In this document: in pieces, positions 34,120 through 43,085 of the stretch
Layout of the letters: the number at the start of each line of letters is the position of its first letter
Position numbering within the stretch: position 1 is the first letter of the stretch
Origin: an uncultured Alistipes sp.
GTDB taxonomy: Bacteria; Bacteroidota; Bacteroidia; Bacteroidales; Rikenellaceae
Direction: 5' to 3'
Length of the DNA stretch: 64,000 nucleotides
Assembly: GCA_900768015.1 (NCBI GenBank)
Contig: CAAGBI010000052.1
Span: forward strand, 15,272-79,271
Program-made: the position numbers and the translations under genes
The notes under the pieces: generated by a model
What the model was told of the DNA's origin: nothing
Databases searched by the model: none
What the model saw: only the letters and a program-made list of their open reading frames with translations

Positions 34120-34246
34120 TTTAGCACTATAAGGCAGCATCTGCTGCCGCTAACAAAAGAAAATGCGAATGGGCAGTACGCCACAGTACAGCCCATCCGC
34201 ATTTTTTTTGCCGAGCGTTGCATCTACTACCTTCTACTGCTAAATT
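34118..34246 (+). repeat. Family A stop-codon palindrome (129 bp), lpdA copy
   Basis: It starts inside the lpdA TAA (TAATTTAGCACTATAAGG) and closes with CCTTCTACTGCTAAATT. The central hairpin AAATGCGAATGGGCAGTAC...GTACAGCCCATCCGCATTT is followed by eight T residues and is an obvious terminator. CATCTGCTGCCGCTAAC on the left arm nearly matches CATCTGCTGTCGCTAAC in the pepT copy. Confidence 0.85.
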
Positions 34247-34327
34247 AAATCTCTTGTGATAGTAGCACATCTGCACCGCCATGGCAAGAAATAGAGTCGC
34301 GGGCTTGCACTCTTGCCATATAATTTG

Positions 34328-34335
34328 TACTTTTG
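34328..34335 (+). promoter_or_regulatory. -7 element of the YggS gene
   Basis: TACTTTTG, with a weaker CTTG 20 bases upstream (34304-34307). The ATG follows at 34355. Confidence 0.55.
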
Positions 34336-34354
34336 CAAGCAAAAGAACAAAACT

Positions 34355-35014
34355 ATGACAGTCAAGCAACGATTAGAGAGAATATACGCCACACTTCCCG
34401 CGAGCGTAAGCCTCGTAGCAGTGTCGAAGTTTCACCCCGCAGAGCGCATAATGGAGGCCTACGAGGCTGGCCAGCGCATCTTCGGCGAGAGCCGCCCACA
34501 GGAGATGGCACAAAAGCAGGCTACCCTACCCGCCGACATCGAGTGGCACATGATTGGCCACCTCCAGACCAACAAGGTCAAACTTATTGCCCCCTTCGTA
34601 TCGCTCATAGCATCGGTAGATTCCGACCGCCTTGTCGAGGAGATTGAGAAGCAGGCAGCAAAAAATGAGCGTACGATAGACATCCTCCTTGAGGTGCATG
34701 TTGCCGACGAGGAGACAAAGTCGGGTTGGGACATCGAGGAGTTGCGCTCCTACCTCGCATCGGGTGCCCTTGACACCATGTCGCACATCCGCGTGCGTGG
34801 CGTTATGACCATCGCCACAAACACCGACGACGAGGCTACTATACGCCGTGACTTCCAGGCTATTAGAGACATATTCGAGGAGCTTAAGCCACGCTTTGGC
34901 GAAAAGTTCGACACCCTCTCTATCGGCATGTCGGACGACTACCCCATCGCCCTTGAGTATGGCTCGACAATGGTGCGCATAGGCACTGCAATATTTGGTG
35001 CTCGCGAATACTAA
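34355..35014 (+). CDS. YggS family pyridoxal phosphate homeostasis protein
   Basis: Binds PLP and helps balance free vitamin B6 and amino acid pools. The 219-residue single TIM barrel resembles the alanine-racemase N-domain: LVAVSKFHPAERI carries the PLP-binding Lys, then FGESRPQEM, WHMIGHLQTNKVK, and the phosphate-binding LSIGMSDDYPIAL near the C-terminus. The start at 34355 follows the promoter; an upstream in-frame ATG at 34313 lies before the -7 element. truA follows 12 bases after. Confidence 0.93.
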   Translation: MTVKQRLERIYATLPASVSLVAVSKFHPAERIMEAYEAGQRIFGESRPQEMAQKQATLPADIEWHMIGHLQTNKVKLIAPFVSLIASVDSDRLVEEIEKQAAKNERTIDILLEVHVADEETKSGWDIEELRSYLASGALDTMSHIRVRGVMTIATNTDDEATIRRDFQAIRDIFEELKPRFGEKFDTLSIGMSDDYPIALEYGSTMVRIGTAIFGAREY

Positions 35015-35026
35015 CCCACCTCTGTC

Positions 35027-35755
35027 ATGCGCTACTTCATAGAGTTACAATACGACGGTGCGGCATACTTCGGATGGCAGCGTCAGCCCGACACCGCTAC
35101 GGTGCAGGGAACAATCGAGGCTAAGCTCTCGATGCTTCGCGGCGTGCCCACAGAGATTGTCGGCGCGGGACGCACAGACACGGGCGTGAATGCCTCGTTC
35201 TACACCGCACACTTCGACAGCGACACAGCCATCGACTGCCAGCAACTTGCCTACAAGCTCAACAAGGTGTTGCCCCACGACATTGCCATAATGCGCATCT
35301 ACGAGGTCGAGGAGAGCAAGCACGCGCGCTTCGACGCCAAGGAGCGCGAGTACACCTACTTCCTCACACCCCGCAAGTCGCCCTTCCGTCGCTACTCGGC
35401 ATGGCACTACACCGCCGACCTCGACATCGAGGCTATGAACGCGGCAGCACGCCTACTCCTTGAGCATGAGGACTTTACATCGTTTGCAAAACTAAACTCC
35501 AACAATAAGACCAACATCTGCCACATCTCGCATGCCGAGTGGGTTGTGGAGAGCGATGGCACGCTACGCTTCACCATTCGTGCCGACCGCTTCCTACGCA
35601 ACATGGTACGCGCCATTGTGGGCACTCTTGTCGATGTTGGTCGTGGTCGCTACACGGTCGAGGAGTTCAACGACATCATCACCTCGCGCGACCTGTCACG
35701 CTCAAGCGCTGGAGCACCCGCCTGCGGACTATTCCTCTCCAATGTAAAATATTAG
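35027..35755 (+). CDS. truA: tRNA pseudouridine synthase A
   Basis: Makes pseudouridine at positions 38-40 of many tRNAs. Of 242 residues, YDGAAYFGWQRQPDTATVQG and AGRTDTGVNA with the catalytic Asp51 are present; RFDAKEREYTYFL, FLRNMVRAIVGTLVDVG and the C-terminal APACGLFLSNVKY complete the family pattern. It lies 12 bases after yggS and 19 before a large secreted protein gene, in a plus-strand run. Confidence 0.95.
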   Translation: MRYFIELQYDGAAYFGWQRQPDTATVQGTIEAKLSMLRGVPTEIVGAGRTDTGVNASFYTAHFDSDTAIDCQQLAYKLNKVLPHDIAIMRIYEVEESKHARFDAKEREYTYFLTPRKSPFRRYSAWHYTADLDIEAMNAAARLLLEHEDFTSFAKLNSNNKTNICHISHAEWVVESDGTLRFTIRADRFLRNMVRAIVGTLVDVGRGRYTVEEFNDIITSRDLSRSSAGAPACGLFLSNVKY

Positions 35756-35774
35756 CAGGCGAAACACCCACATA

Positions 35775-38700
35775 ATGACCCGTTTAGCGCGATACATATT
35801 CATTATTTCGCTCCTTTTGTGTGTGACCTCTGCCTCGGCGCAGAGTTCGCTCAACAAGAAGGAGCGCACCGCCATAGCCGCAACATTGCAGAGCATAACA
35901 CTCCCCGATGTTGCGGGAAGCTATGTCAAGGTCAACGAGGTACGCATACGCAACAAGCGAGTTGAGGTTAAGGCCTCGGCAGAGCTCGCCTACTACCCCA
36001 TGCGCCACGAGAGCATCGAGCGCATCTACGACAGCGTGCGTAGCGCCCTACCCGAGAAGTATCGCAACTACGACCTCGCCATATACTCCGACGGTAGGCT
36101 TATCGACCACCTCATACCCCAATACTACAACCCCGAGCATACCTCCAAGTCGTTTACATACAGGGATGTAACGCCGCTAATCACGCGCACAAGTGGTTTA
36201 TCTCAACCCACCAACGGCCTACAAAACAGGCATATAGCCCTATGGCAGAGTCACGGCCGATACTATAAAAACAAAGCAGATGACTGGTATTGGCAGCGCA
36301 TACGCCTCTGGGAGACGGTCGAGGACCTATACACGCAGAGCTATGTCATACCCTACATCCTACCGATGCTCGAGCGTGCGGGAGCAAATGTCCTCCTACC
36401 TCGCGAGCGCAGCATGCGCACCGAGGAGGTAATCCTCGACAACGACGCAGGCATATCTCCCACCATATACCGCGAGACAAGTGGCACAACGGAGTGGAAG
36501 CATGCGGGACCTGGCTTTGCCCACCTGCATGAGGTCTACCCCACGGGGCACAACCCCTTCACCGATGGCACAGCGCGCATGATAGCCACAACCTCGGATG
36601 AGGCAAACATAGCAACTGCGACATGGGGCGGCACAATACCCACCTCGGGCATATACACCCTATATATCTCATACACAACGCTTAATAATAGCGTCAGCGA
36701 TGCCCACTACACTGTGTACGCCTCGGGTGGCGACCACACCTTTACCATAAACCAAAAGATGGGTGGTGCGATGTGGATAGCCCTCGGCGAGTTCTACTTC
36801 GAGGCGGGAGAGCACGAGCGCCTTGTGACCCTTTCGAACTACTCCACGGAGCGTGGCGTGGTGAGTGCCGATGCCATAAAGATTGGCGGTGGCATGGGTA
36901 ACATAGGCCGCAGCGCCAACGCGTCAGATACGATAACCATAGCAAACACAAGTGGCTACCCGCGTTTTACGGAGGGTGCGCGCTACTGGCTGCAGTGGTC
37001 GGGATTTCCCACCGATGTCTACTCGCCCAAGGACAACACCGACGACTACAAAGAGGACTATATGTCTCGCGCACACTGGGTTAACCACCTTATGGGAGGC
37101 AGCGAGAACCTCGCCGACAGCCTCGGCAAGCGCATACCCATAGACCTAACCCTCGCCATGCACTCCGATGCTGGCGTGAGGGACAACGACGACATAGTGG
37201 GCACCCTCGGCATCTACTGCACGCGCGACAACAAGGGTAAATTCGCCCAGAACGCCTCGCGCCTACGCTCACGCGACCTCACGGACATCATCATGACGCA
37301 GATTGTCGACGACATACGCTCTCTGCACGAACCCAACTGGAAGCGCCGCGGCATGTGGGACAGAGCCTATTACGAGGCACGCATACCGAGCTGCCCAACG
37401 ATGCTCCTTGAGCTACTCTCGCACCAGAACTATGGCGACATGAGCTACGGCCTCGACCCCACCTTCCGCTTCGATGTGAGCCGCGCGATATACAAGGGCA
37501 TATTGCGCTACCTCGCCTCGCAGTACGACTTCGACTATGTGGTGCAACCTCTGCCCGTCAAGAACTTCAGCGTGGTGCTTGAGGGCGACACCGCACACCT
37601 GGCATGGCAGCCCACGCCTGACCCCCTTGAGCCCACAGCCGAGGCGGAGTACTATATATTATATACGCGCGTGGATGGCGGAGGCTTTGACACAGGTCGC
37701 CGCATCGACGGCACCTCTACAACAATAAAGCAGGAGGCCGACCACATCTACGGCTATCGCATCACTGCCGTTAACGCCGGTGGCGAGAGCTTCGACTCGG
37801 AGACACTCTCGGCATGCCACACCTCACACTCGAAGGGCAACATACTCGTTGTGAATGGCTTTACGCGCACCTCGGCTCCCGAGCGCATATCTACCGACAC
37901 AACAGCGGGCTTCGTACACACCCACGACGGCGGCGTGCCCTACATCTCTGACATCTCGTTTATCGGCGAGCAGACAATCTACGACCGCAAGCTAAACCGC
38001 TCGGAGGATGAGCGCAACGCCCTCGGCACATCGCGCAGCGACTACGAAACAAAGGTACTTGCGGGCAACACCTTCGACTACCCCGCGCTGCATGGTGCAT
38101 CCATCACGGAGGCGGGCTACTCCTTCTCCTCAACCTCTGCGGGGGCTGTGGAGGCGGCTATGGTAAACCTCAACGACTTCCACGCCGTAGACCTCATCCT
38201 CGGCAAGCAGCGCACAACGACCATAGGTCGCAACACCACCCAGCGCCATGAGGCACTCCCCGAGGCGTTGCAACGCGCACTACGCACCTACGCCGAGGCG
38301 GGCGGAGCACTCCTCGTAACGGGAGCATACGCCCTAACCGACCTCTATGAGGATGCCTCAACCGAGGATATAGCCTTTGCCGAGGAGGTGCTACACGCCA
38401 CATCTGGAGGCGCTGACACCGAGGCACAGAGGGTAGTAACGCCCATAGCCCTCGCGCTAAAACGCAAGACGAACACCGCTCTTATTGGCGAGGTGGTGTT
38501 CAACACCGAGCTCCGAGGCGACATATATGCCGTGGAGGCGGTCGACATCGTATCGCCCGTGGGCGAGGGTGCGCACACCATACTCCTCTACGACACCGAC
38601 ACCTCGGCAGCCGTGGCCTATACAGGTAGCCACCGCGTCATTGTCGTGGGTTTCCCCTTTGAGACCATAACCGACAGCAACGAGCGCAACCGCATGATGG

Positions 38701-38804
38701 CAAAGAGCCTCGACTACCTGCTCTCGGAGCATAGGACTTTCGAGGCACCCGAGAGTGAGACCGACAACAGCAACCGAAAGATAAAAGTAATACACAGACG
38801 ATGA
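35775..38804 (+). CDS. Large secreted protein: amidase-like catalytic domain with golvesin/xanthan-lyase-type and Fn3 modules
   Basis: The 1009-residue protein has a signal peptide (about 1-23, TSASAQ). An N-acetylmuramoyl-L-alanine amidase-like core is split by an insert: IALWQSHGRYY at about 154-164, then LTLAMHSDAG at about 458-467 and PTMLLELLSHQN at about 540-551, supplying potential zinc ligands and a catalytic Glu. Between them lies a beta-sandwich like the golvesin C-terminal/xanthan-lyase domain (YTLYISYTTLNNSVSDAHYTVYASGG). An Fn3-like module follows at about 595-685. The C-terminal 300 residues are unrecognised. Likely acts on cell-wall peptidoglycan or glycan; homologues are often annotated 'xanthan lyase' (from memory). 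Stop overlaps the next start (ATGA). Confidence 0.7.
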   Translation: MTRLARYIFIISLLLCVTSASAQSSLNKKERTAIAATLQSITLPDVAGSYVKVNEVRIRNKRVEVKASAELAYYPMRHESIERIYDSVRSALPEKYRNYDLAIYSDGRLIDHLIPQYYNPEHTSKSFTYRDVTPLITRTSGLSQPTNGLQNRHIALWQSHGRYYKNKADDWYWQRIRLWETVEDLYTQSYVIPYILPMLERAGANVLLPRERSMRTEEVILDNDAGISPTIYRETSGTTEWKHAGPGFAHLHEVYPTGHNPFTDGTARMIATTSDEANIATATWGGTIPTSGIYTLYISYTTLNNSVSDAHYTVYASGGDHTFTINQKMGGAMWIALGEFYFEAGEHERLVTLSNYSTERGVVSADAIKIGGGMGNIGRSANASDTITIANTSGYPRFTEGARYWLQWSGFPTDVYSPKDNTDDYKEDYMSRAHWVNHLMGGSENLADSLGKRIPIDLTLAMHSDAGVRDNDDIVGTLGIYCTRDNKGKFAQNASRLRSRDLTDIIMTQIVDDIRSLHEPNWKRRGMWDRAYYEARIPSCPTMLLELLSHQNYGDMSYGLDPTFRFDVSRAIYKGILRYLASQYDFDYVVQPLPVKNFSVVLEGDTAHLAWQPTPDPLEPTAEAEYYILYTRVDGGGFDTGRRIDGTSTTIKQEADHIYGYRITAVNAGGESFDSETLSACHTSHSKGNILVVNGFTRTSAPERISTDTTAGFVHTHDGGVPYISDISFIGEQTIYDRKLNRSEDERNALGTSRSDYETKVLAGNTFDYPALHGASITEAGYSFSSTSAGAVEAAMVNLNDFHAVDLILGKQRTTTIGRNTTQRHEALPEALQRALRTYAEAGGALLVTGAYALTDLYEDASTEDIAFAEEVLHATSGGADTEAQRVVTPIALALKRKTNTALIGEVVFNTELRGDIYAVEAVDIVSPVGEGAHTILLYDTDTSAAVAYTGSHRVIVVGFPFETITDSNERNRMMAKSLDYLLSEHRTFEAPESETDNSNRKIKVIHRR

Positions 38805-39706
38805 AACTATCGCGCCAGAATATCAGAACTATAGCCATGCCCCTTGCGATGATTGTGGGCGTGGCGCTATGCCGCCCCTTGGGCGTTGTGGAGGAGGTAA
38901 CCAAGCATACACTCACGCCGTTGCTTATCGCCGCGATGCTCTTTATAACCTTTTGCCGCGTCGACATACGCCAGATGCGCCTGTCGTGGTCTCACCTATG
39001 GATGTTGCTCATTCAGTTCGTAGGTGCCGCTATTGTCTACTTCGCCGTGACACCCCTCCTGGGCGAGACCGTTGGTCAGGGCGCTATGATTTGTGTTATG
39101 GCACCCATAGCAATGGCAGCGGTGGTGATTGGCGGCATGCTCGGTGGCAATGTTACGATGATGGTGACATATAGCCTCATCTGCAACCTCGTCACGGCGA
39201 TTATTGCTCCCTACATGCTCCACGCCTTTGGCGACGGCAGCTGCACCTTTACGCAGATTATCGCGCGCGTAGCACCCACGCTTATCGCACCCTTTGTCGT
39301 TGCGCAGTTCTGCCGCTGGCTACTGCCAAAGGTCGCAGCATGGTTCGCATCGCACTCATCCATATCCTTCTACCTATGGCTCATATCGCTAATCCTTGTC
39401 ATGGGACGCACCACGGTGTTTATCATCGACACTAAGGATGCCGACCCCATGGTAGAGATTGAGCTCGCCTTCGTGGCCCTTGTGCTCTGCATAGCGCAGT
39501 TTAGGGCGGGACACTACCTCGGCCGCTACACGGGCGATGTTGTGGCAACGACGCAGTCCGTAGGCCAGAAGAACACCATCTTCGCGATATGGCTCTCGCT
39601 CAACTTCCTCAACCCCATCGCCTCTATCGCCCCCACGGCATATATCGTGTGGCAGAACCTCATCAACAGCTGGCAGATGTGGAAGCATGAGAACAAAAAG
39701 CGATAG
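38801..39706 (+). CDS. BASS-family (bile acid:Na+ symporter-like) membrane transporter
   Basis: The 301-residue integral membrane protein has about nine or ten hydrophobic segments throughout. ITFCRVDIRQMRLSW, VMAPIAMAAVVIGGMLGGNVTMMVTYSLICNLVTAI and the late TQSVGQKNTIFAIWLSLNF fit the BASS/BART fold with its two discontinuous helices. The substrate is not predictable; relatives carry bile acids, pantoate or organic anions. Its ATG overlaps the TGA of the amidase-like gene by four bases, so expression is coupled. Confidence 0.75.
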   Translation: MKLSRQNIRTIAMPLAMIVGVALCRPLGVVEEVTKHTLTPLLIAAMLFITFCRVDIRQMRLSWSHLWMLLIQFVGAAIVYFAVTPLLGETVGQGAMICVMAPIAMAAVVIGGMLGGNVTMMVTYSLICNLVTAIIAPYMLHAFGDGSCTFTQIIARVAPTLIAPFVVAQFCRWLLPKVAAWFASHSSISFYLWLISLILVMGRTTVFIIDTKDADPMVEIELAFVALVLCIAQFRAGHYLGRYTGDVVATTQSVGQKNTIFAIWLSLNFLNPIASIAPTAYIVWQNLINSWQMWKHENKKR

Positions 39707-39721
39707 CCGCATGGCGCTATT

Positions 39722-39762
39722 ATTGCAGTACACGAGGGTATAAAACCTTAAAACACTGCAAT
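39722..39762 (+). promoter_or_regulatory. Inverted repeat just before the SOD start codon
   Basis: ATTGCAGT (39722-39729) and ACTGCAAT (39755-39762) are perfectly complementary and 25 bases apart. The second arm ends one base before the ATG at 39764, so a folded leader would sequester the ribosome-binding region. Confidence 0.5.
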
Positions 39763-39763
39763 T

Positions 39764-40381
39764 ATGACACTCTCTACTTTTGCTACGGCGCTCATCACCA
39801 TCGTTGAGCTGCCATACGCCTACGACGCGCTCGAGCCCTACATCTCAGCCGAGACGCTACACTTCCACCACGACAAGCACTATGCTACATATGTCGCCAA
39901 GCTAAACGAGCTGATTGAGGATACGCGATACGCCACAATGCCCCTCGAGGAGATTGTGCGCACCAGCGATGGCGCAATCTTCAACAATGCTGCACAGGCA
40001 TGGAACCATGTCTTCTACTTCGAGCAGTTCGCACCCCATGCCCATCACGACCCTACGGGAGCGCTTAAGCGCGCCATAGTTGAGGAGTTCGGCTCGTTCG
40101 AGGCACTCAAGGAGCGCATGACGACACAGACCACGACACTCTTTGGCTCGGGCTGGACATGGCTCGCGGCGGACAGGGATGGCAGGCTCTACATCATCTC
40201 GAAGCCCAATGCGGGCACACCACTAACGGATGACCTCACGCCACTTTTGGCAATAGATGTGTGGGAGCACGCCTACTATATCGACTACCGCAATATGCGC
40301 CGTAATAGCGTCGAGGAGCTGTGGAAGGTCATCGACTGGCGAATAATAGAGGAGCGCTATAACGCAATTTCAGCGGTATAA
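39764..40381 (+). CDS. Superoxide dismutase (Fe/Mn family)
   Basis: Converts superoxide to peroxide and oxygen. Of 205 residues, the metal ligands are visible as the first His in FHHDKHYATYV (about 35), His in AAQAWNHVFYFEQF, and Asp and His in AIDVWEHAYYIDYRN. The usual aromatic after NH is Tyr-Trp; here it is Tyr-Phe. Metal preference cannot be settled by eye. An N-terminal extension of about 12 residues (MTLSTFATALIT) precedes the usual start VELPYAYDALEPYIS, and a later start is not available as ATG. Whether it is exported is uncertain. Confidence 0.92.
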   Translation: MTLSTFATALITIVELPYAYDALEPYISAETLHFHHDKHYATYVAKLNELIEDTRYATMPLEEIVRTSDGAIFNNAAQAWNHVFYFEQFAPHAHHDPTGALKRAIVEEFGSFEALKERMTTQTTTLFGSGWTWLAADRDGRLYIISKPNAGTPLTDDLTPLLAIDVWEHAYYIDYRNMRRNSVEELWKVIDWRIIEERYNAISAV

Positions 40382-40424
40382 GATACCGCACACCCATAAC
40401 ACTATACACAACAATACCGCACAC

Positions 40425-40555
40425 AATTTAGCGTCAGAGTGGTGTGGTAGTGGTACATCGCAAAAGAGACCACCCAGGGATAGTACAGAGTAGTACAGCC
40501 CTGGGTGGTCTACTTTTTGGGATGTGACGCTAACGCGCCACTATCACGCTAAATT
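40425..40555 (-). repeat. Family A stop-codon palindrome (131 bp), carboxyltransferase copy
   Basis: On the minus strand it begins in the gene's TAA (TAATTTAGCGTGATAGTGG) and closes with CCACTCTGACGCTAAATT. The central hairpin AGACCACCCAGGG...CCCTGGGTGGTCTCTTTT has GTAC on each arm and a T-run. Confidence 0.85.
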
Positions 40556-42896
40556 ATTTTATTACAAGAAGTGGCTGATCCGCCGCTACAGTATCACCCT
40601 CAGCTACCAACAAGCCAAGAACCTCACCTGCGTAGTCCGAAGAGATAGAGTTCTCCATCTTCATAGCCTCGAGAATCATAACCTCCTGACCTACAGTGAC
40701 CTTATCGCCAGCCTTAACCTTAATCTCGATAACGCGACCAGGAAGTGGTGCATTCACAGTGTTGCCATCAGCAGCCGATACCTTGCGCTGGGCAACCTCT
40801 GCGCCATCATCCTCCATAGAGTCTGCAACCTCGATAAGGATAGCGTCAGCAGCTACGGTGTCGCCCTCGGCAACCAAAATCTGCTTAACGAAGCCTGCGT
40901 AGTCGGTAGTGATAGAGTTCTCCATCTTCATAGCCTCGAGAATCATAACCTCGTCGCCAGCGTTAACCTTGTCACCCACCTTAACCTTGAGCTCGATAAC
41001 GCGACCAGGAAGTGGTGCGCATACGGTCTTACCAGTTACGGGGCGCTTAGCAGCAGCACCTGCACCAGCCTTTGCGCTCTCAATCTCGATGATAACGCCC
41101 TCAGCCTGTACGGTGTCACCCTCCTTAACGATGATCTGCTTAACGCGACCAGCGAAGTCCGAAGTGATAGAGTTCTCCATCTTCATAGCCTCGAGGATAG
41201 CAACCTCCTGACCTACAGTAACCATATCACCCACCTTAACCTTGAGCTCGATAACGCGGCCAGGCAATGGAGCGAGGATGGTGTCTCCAGTGATAGGCTG
41301 AAGCTCTACGGCCTCCTCCTTCTTCAATGATGGGTCTGCAGCAACCTTCTCAGCGTATGCAGCCTCCTTGATGCCTGTGAGGTAAGCCTTGGCAACCAAT
41401 GGGAACAACTCGAGCAAGAGCTCCTCCTTCTCGTTCTCTGCCAAGAGCACGCCACCAGCCTTCTCCAATACGGGGTTAGGCTGTTTCTGGTACTTAGATG
41501 TATCGTAAGGACGCTCCTCTCTAAAGCCACAAATCTTCTCACGGAAATCCTCTGAAATCTTAACGGGAGTGCGGCCGTAGTCACCCTTCACGAGACCTAC
41601 GAACTGAGCCGACTTATTTGTGTACATAGCACGACCTGCCTTCTCGTCCATAGCGCAGTTAACAGCCTGAGCACCCACAATCTGTGATGTAGGCGTTACG
41701 AGGGGTGGAAGACCCGCTGCAAGACGTACGGGAGGAATAAGCTCCATAGCGCGTGGGAGGATATCCTCAGCGCCGAGCTGCTTGAGCTGTGCCACCATGT
41801 TAGAGTACATACCACCAGGAATCTCAGCATCCTGAACGAGCTTGTTAGGCGCGGGGAAGCCGAAGTATGCCTCGATAGCCTGTGATGCTACCAAGAGCTC
41901 ATCCCAATTCTCCTCCTGGGCAGCCTTCACGCAACGGTCGAGCAATGCGTCAACCTCTGCGGGAACCTCGTCAGTGAGGGGGTTGAAGGGCTTGGGAAGG
42001 GGCTTCTCTGCACCGAATACAGAGAGCTCGAGCTCCTTGCGGATATCCTTCAACTCGCCATTAATCTTTGCCACAGCCTCCATGTTTGCACCAAGCTCGA
42101 TGCCCAACTTCTTACAGAAGAGGTAAACGAGCTCTACTGCGGGAGCACCTGTGCCACCACCAAACCACCAGCAGTTAGTGTCGACGATGTCAACACCCGC
42201 TACGATAGCTGCATATACCGAACCGAGGCCATAGCCAGGAGTACAGTGAGTGTGGAAGTCTACAGTTACGCCGAGCTCCTTCTTCAAGAGCTTGATGAGG
42301 CCTGCAACGCGAGCGGGAGGAATAAGACCCGACATATCCTTGATGGTAATCATGTCGGCGCCGAGCTCTGCCATCTGGCGTGCCTTATCCAAGAAGTACT
42401 CGTCTGTAAACACCTTCTCATGCTCCTCGCCGTCAGAGTACTTAGGATCTACGGTGTAGCAGACTGCGCAGTCAGCGATACCGCCATACTGCTTGATATA
42501 CTTGATTGTTGACTTAACATTGTCAACATCGTTCAAAGCGTCGAAGATACGCATGATGCCCAAGCCGCTCTCGATAGCGTTGCGAGAGAAGCCGTCGATA
42601 ATCTCGTCAGTGTAGGGGGCATAACCGAAGAGGTTACGGCCACGCGAGAGTGCTGTGAGCTTCGACACATCGCCCACTGCCTTCTTGATAGTCTCGAGAC
42701 GAGTCCATGGGTTCTCATTGAGGTAGCGCATCACAGAGTCGGGCACAGCACCGCCCCAAACCTCCATAGCGTAGAAGCCTGCATCCTTGTAGTAAGGAAG
42801 ACAGCGGTCTACCTGCTGCTGAGTCATACGAGTTGCGAAAGATGACTGCTGGCCATCACGCAAAGTAAGATCGCGAATTTTAAGGATCTTTGTCAT
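40554..42896 (-). CDS. Biotin-dependent carboxyltransferase (pyruvate/oxaloacetate type) with three tandem biotinyl domains
   Basis: The 780 residues form a pyruvate carboxylase subunit B / oxaloacetate decarboxylase alpha-like TIM barrel (LRDGQQSSFATRM near the N-terminus, MEVWGGAVPDSVMRYLNE, DMITIKDMSGLIPP, VDFHTHCTPGYG) and a PYC-OADA conserved domain (about 320-470). Then, unusually, three complete biotin-carrier domains follow, each with AMKMEN and target lysines at about residues 572, 657 and 746. Spacers between them are short and acidic or Ala-rich. The protein transfers CO2 between carboxybiotin and pyruvate or oxaloacetate. No carboxylase or membrane subunit is adjacent. The start at 42896 matches MTKILKIRDLTLRDG; upstream frame is spurious. 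Confidence 0.9.
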   Translation of the reverse strand: MTKILKIRDLTLRDGQQSSFATRMTQQQVDRCLPYYKDAGFYAMEVWGGAVPDSVMRYLNENPWTRLETIKKAVGDVSKLTALSRGRNLFGYAPYTDEIIDGFSRNAIESGLGIMRIFDALNDVDNVKSTIKYIKQYGGIADCAVCYTVDPKYSDGEEHEKVFTDEYFLDKARQMAELGADMITIKDMSGLIPPARVAGLIKLLKKELGVTVDFHTHCTPGYGLGSVYAAIVAGVDIVDTNCWWFGGGTGAPAVELVYLFCKKLGIELGANMEAVAKINGELKDIRKELELSVFGAEKPLPKPFNPLTDEVPAEVDALLDRCVKAAQEENWDELLVASQAIEAYFGFPAPNKLVQDAEIPGGMYSNMVAQLKQLGAEDILPRAMELIPPVRLAAGLPPLVTPTSQIVGAQAVNCAMDEKAGRAMYTNKSAQFVGLVKGDYGRTPVKISEDFREKICGFREERPYDTSKYQKQPNPVLEKAGGVLLAENEKEELLLELFPLVAKAYLTGIKEAAYAEKVAADPSLKKEEAVELQPITGDTILAPLPGRVIELKVKVGDMVTVGQEVAILEAMKMENSITSDFAGRVKQIIVKEGDTVQAEGVIIEIESAKAGAGAAAKRPVTGKTVCAPLPGRVIELKVKVGDKVNAGDEVMILEAMKMENSITTDYAGFVKQILVAEGDTVAADAILIEVADSMEDDGAEVAQRKVSAADGNTVNAPLPGRVIEIKVKAGDKVTVGQEVMILEAMKMENSISSDYAGEVLGLLVAEGDTVAADQPLLVIK

Positions 42897-43019
42897 AGTT
42901 GTACAATTAGGTTTATTAGTTAGTTTTAAGTCGTTCAAAGGTTGTTCTATTTTTCGAATAACAAATTTAAGCAATATTTTCCCGAAAAACAAATATTTTT
43001 CTAAAAAAGTACACCACAA

Positions 43020-43057
43020 ATAAAAATACTACCCAGGAATAGAACACTCCTGGGTAG
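43020..43057 (-). terminator. Terminator of the ispD operon
   Basis: 10-bp stem CTACCCAGGA/TCCTGGGTAG (43029-43057) followed on the minus strand by TATTTTTATTT. Confidence 0.75.
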
Positions 43058-43085
43058 CATATTTCAAACGCCGACAAAGGGCCAC

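Noticed and set aside
40524..41330. 268-residue plus-strand frame with repeated LNLELDNATRKW blocks
   Set aside because: Antisense shadow of the three tandem biotinyl domains; the repeats come from the real gene.
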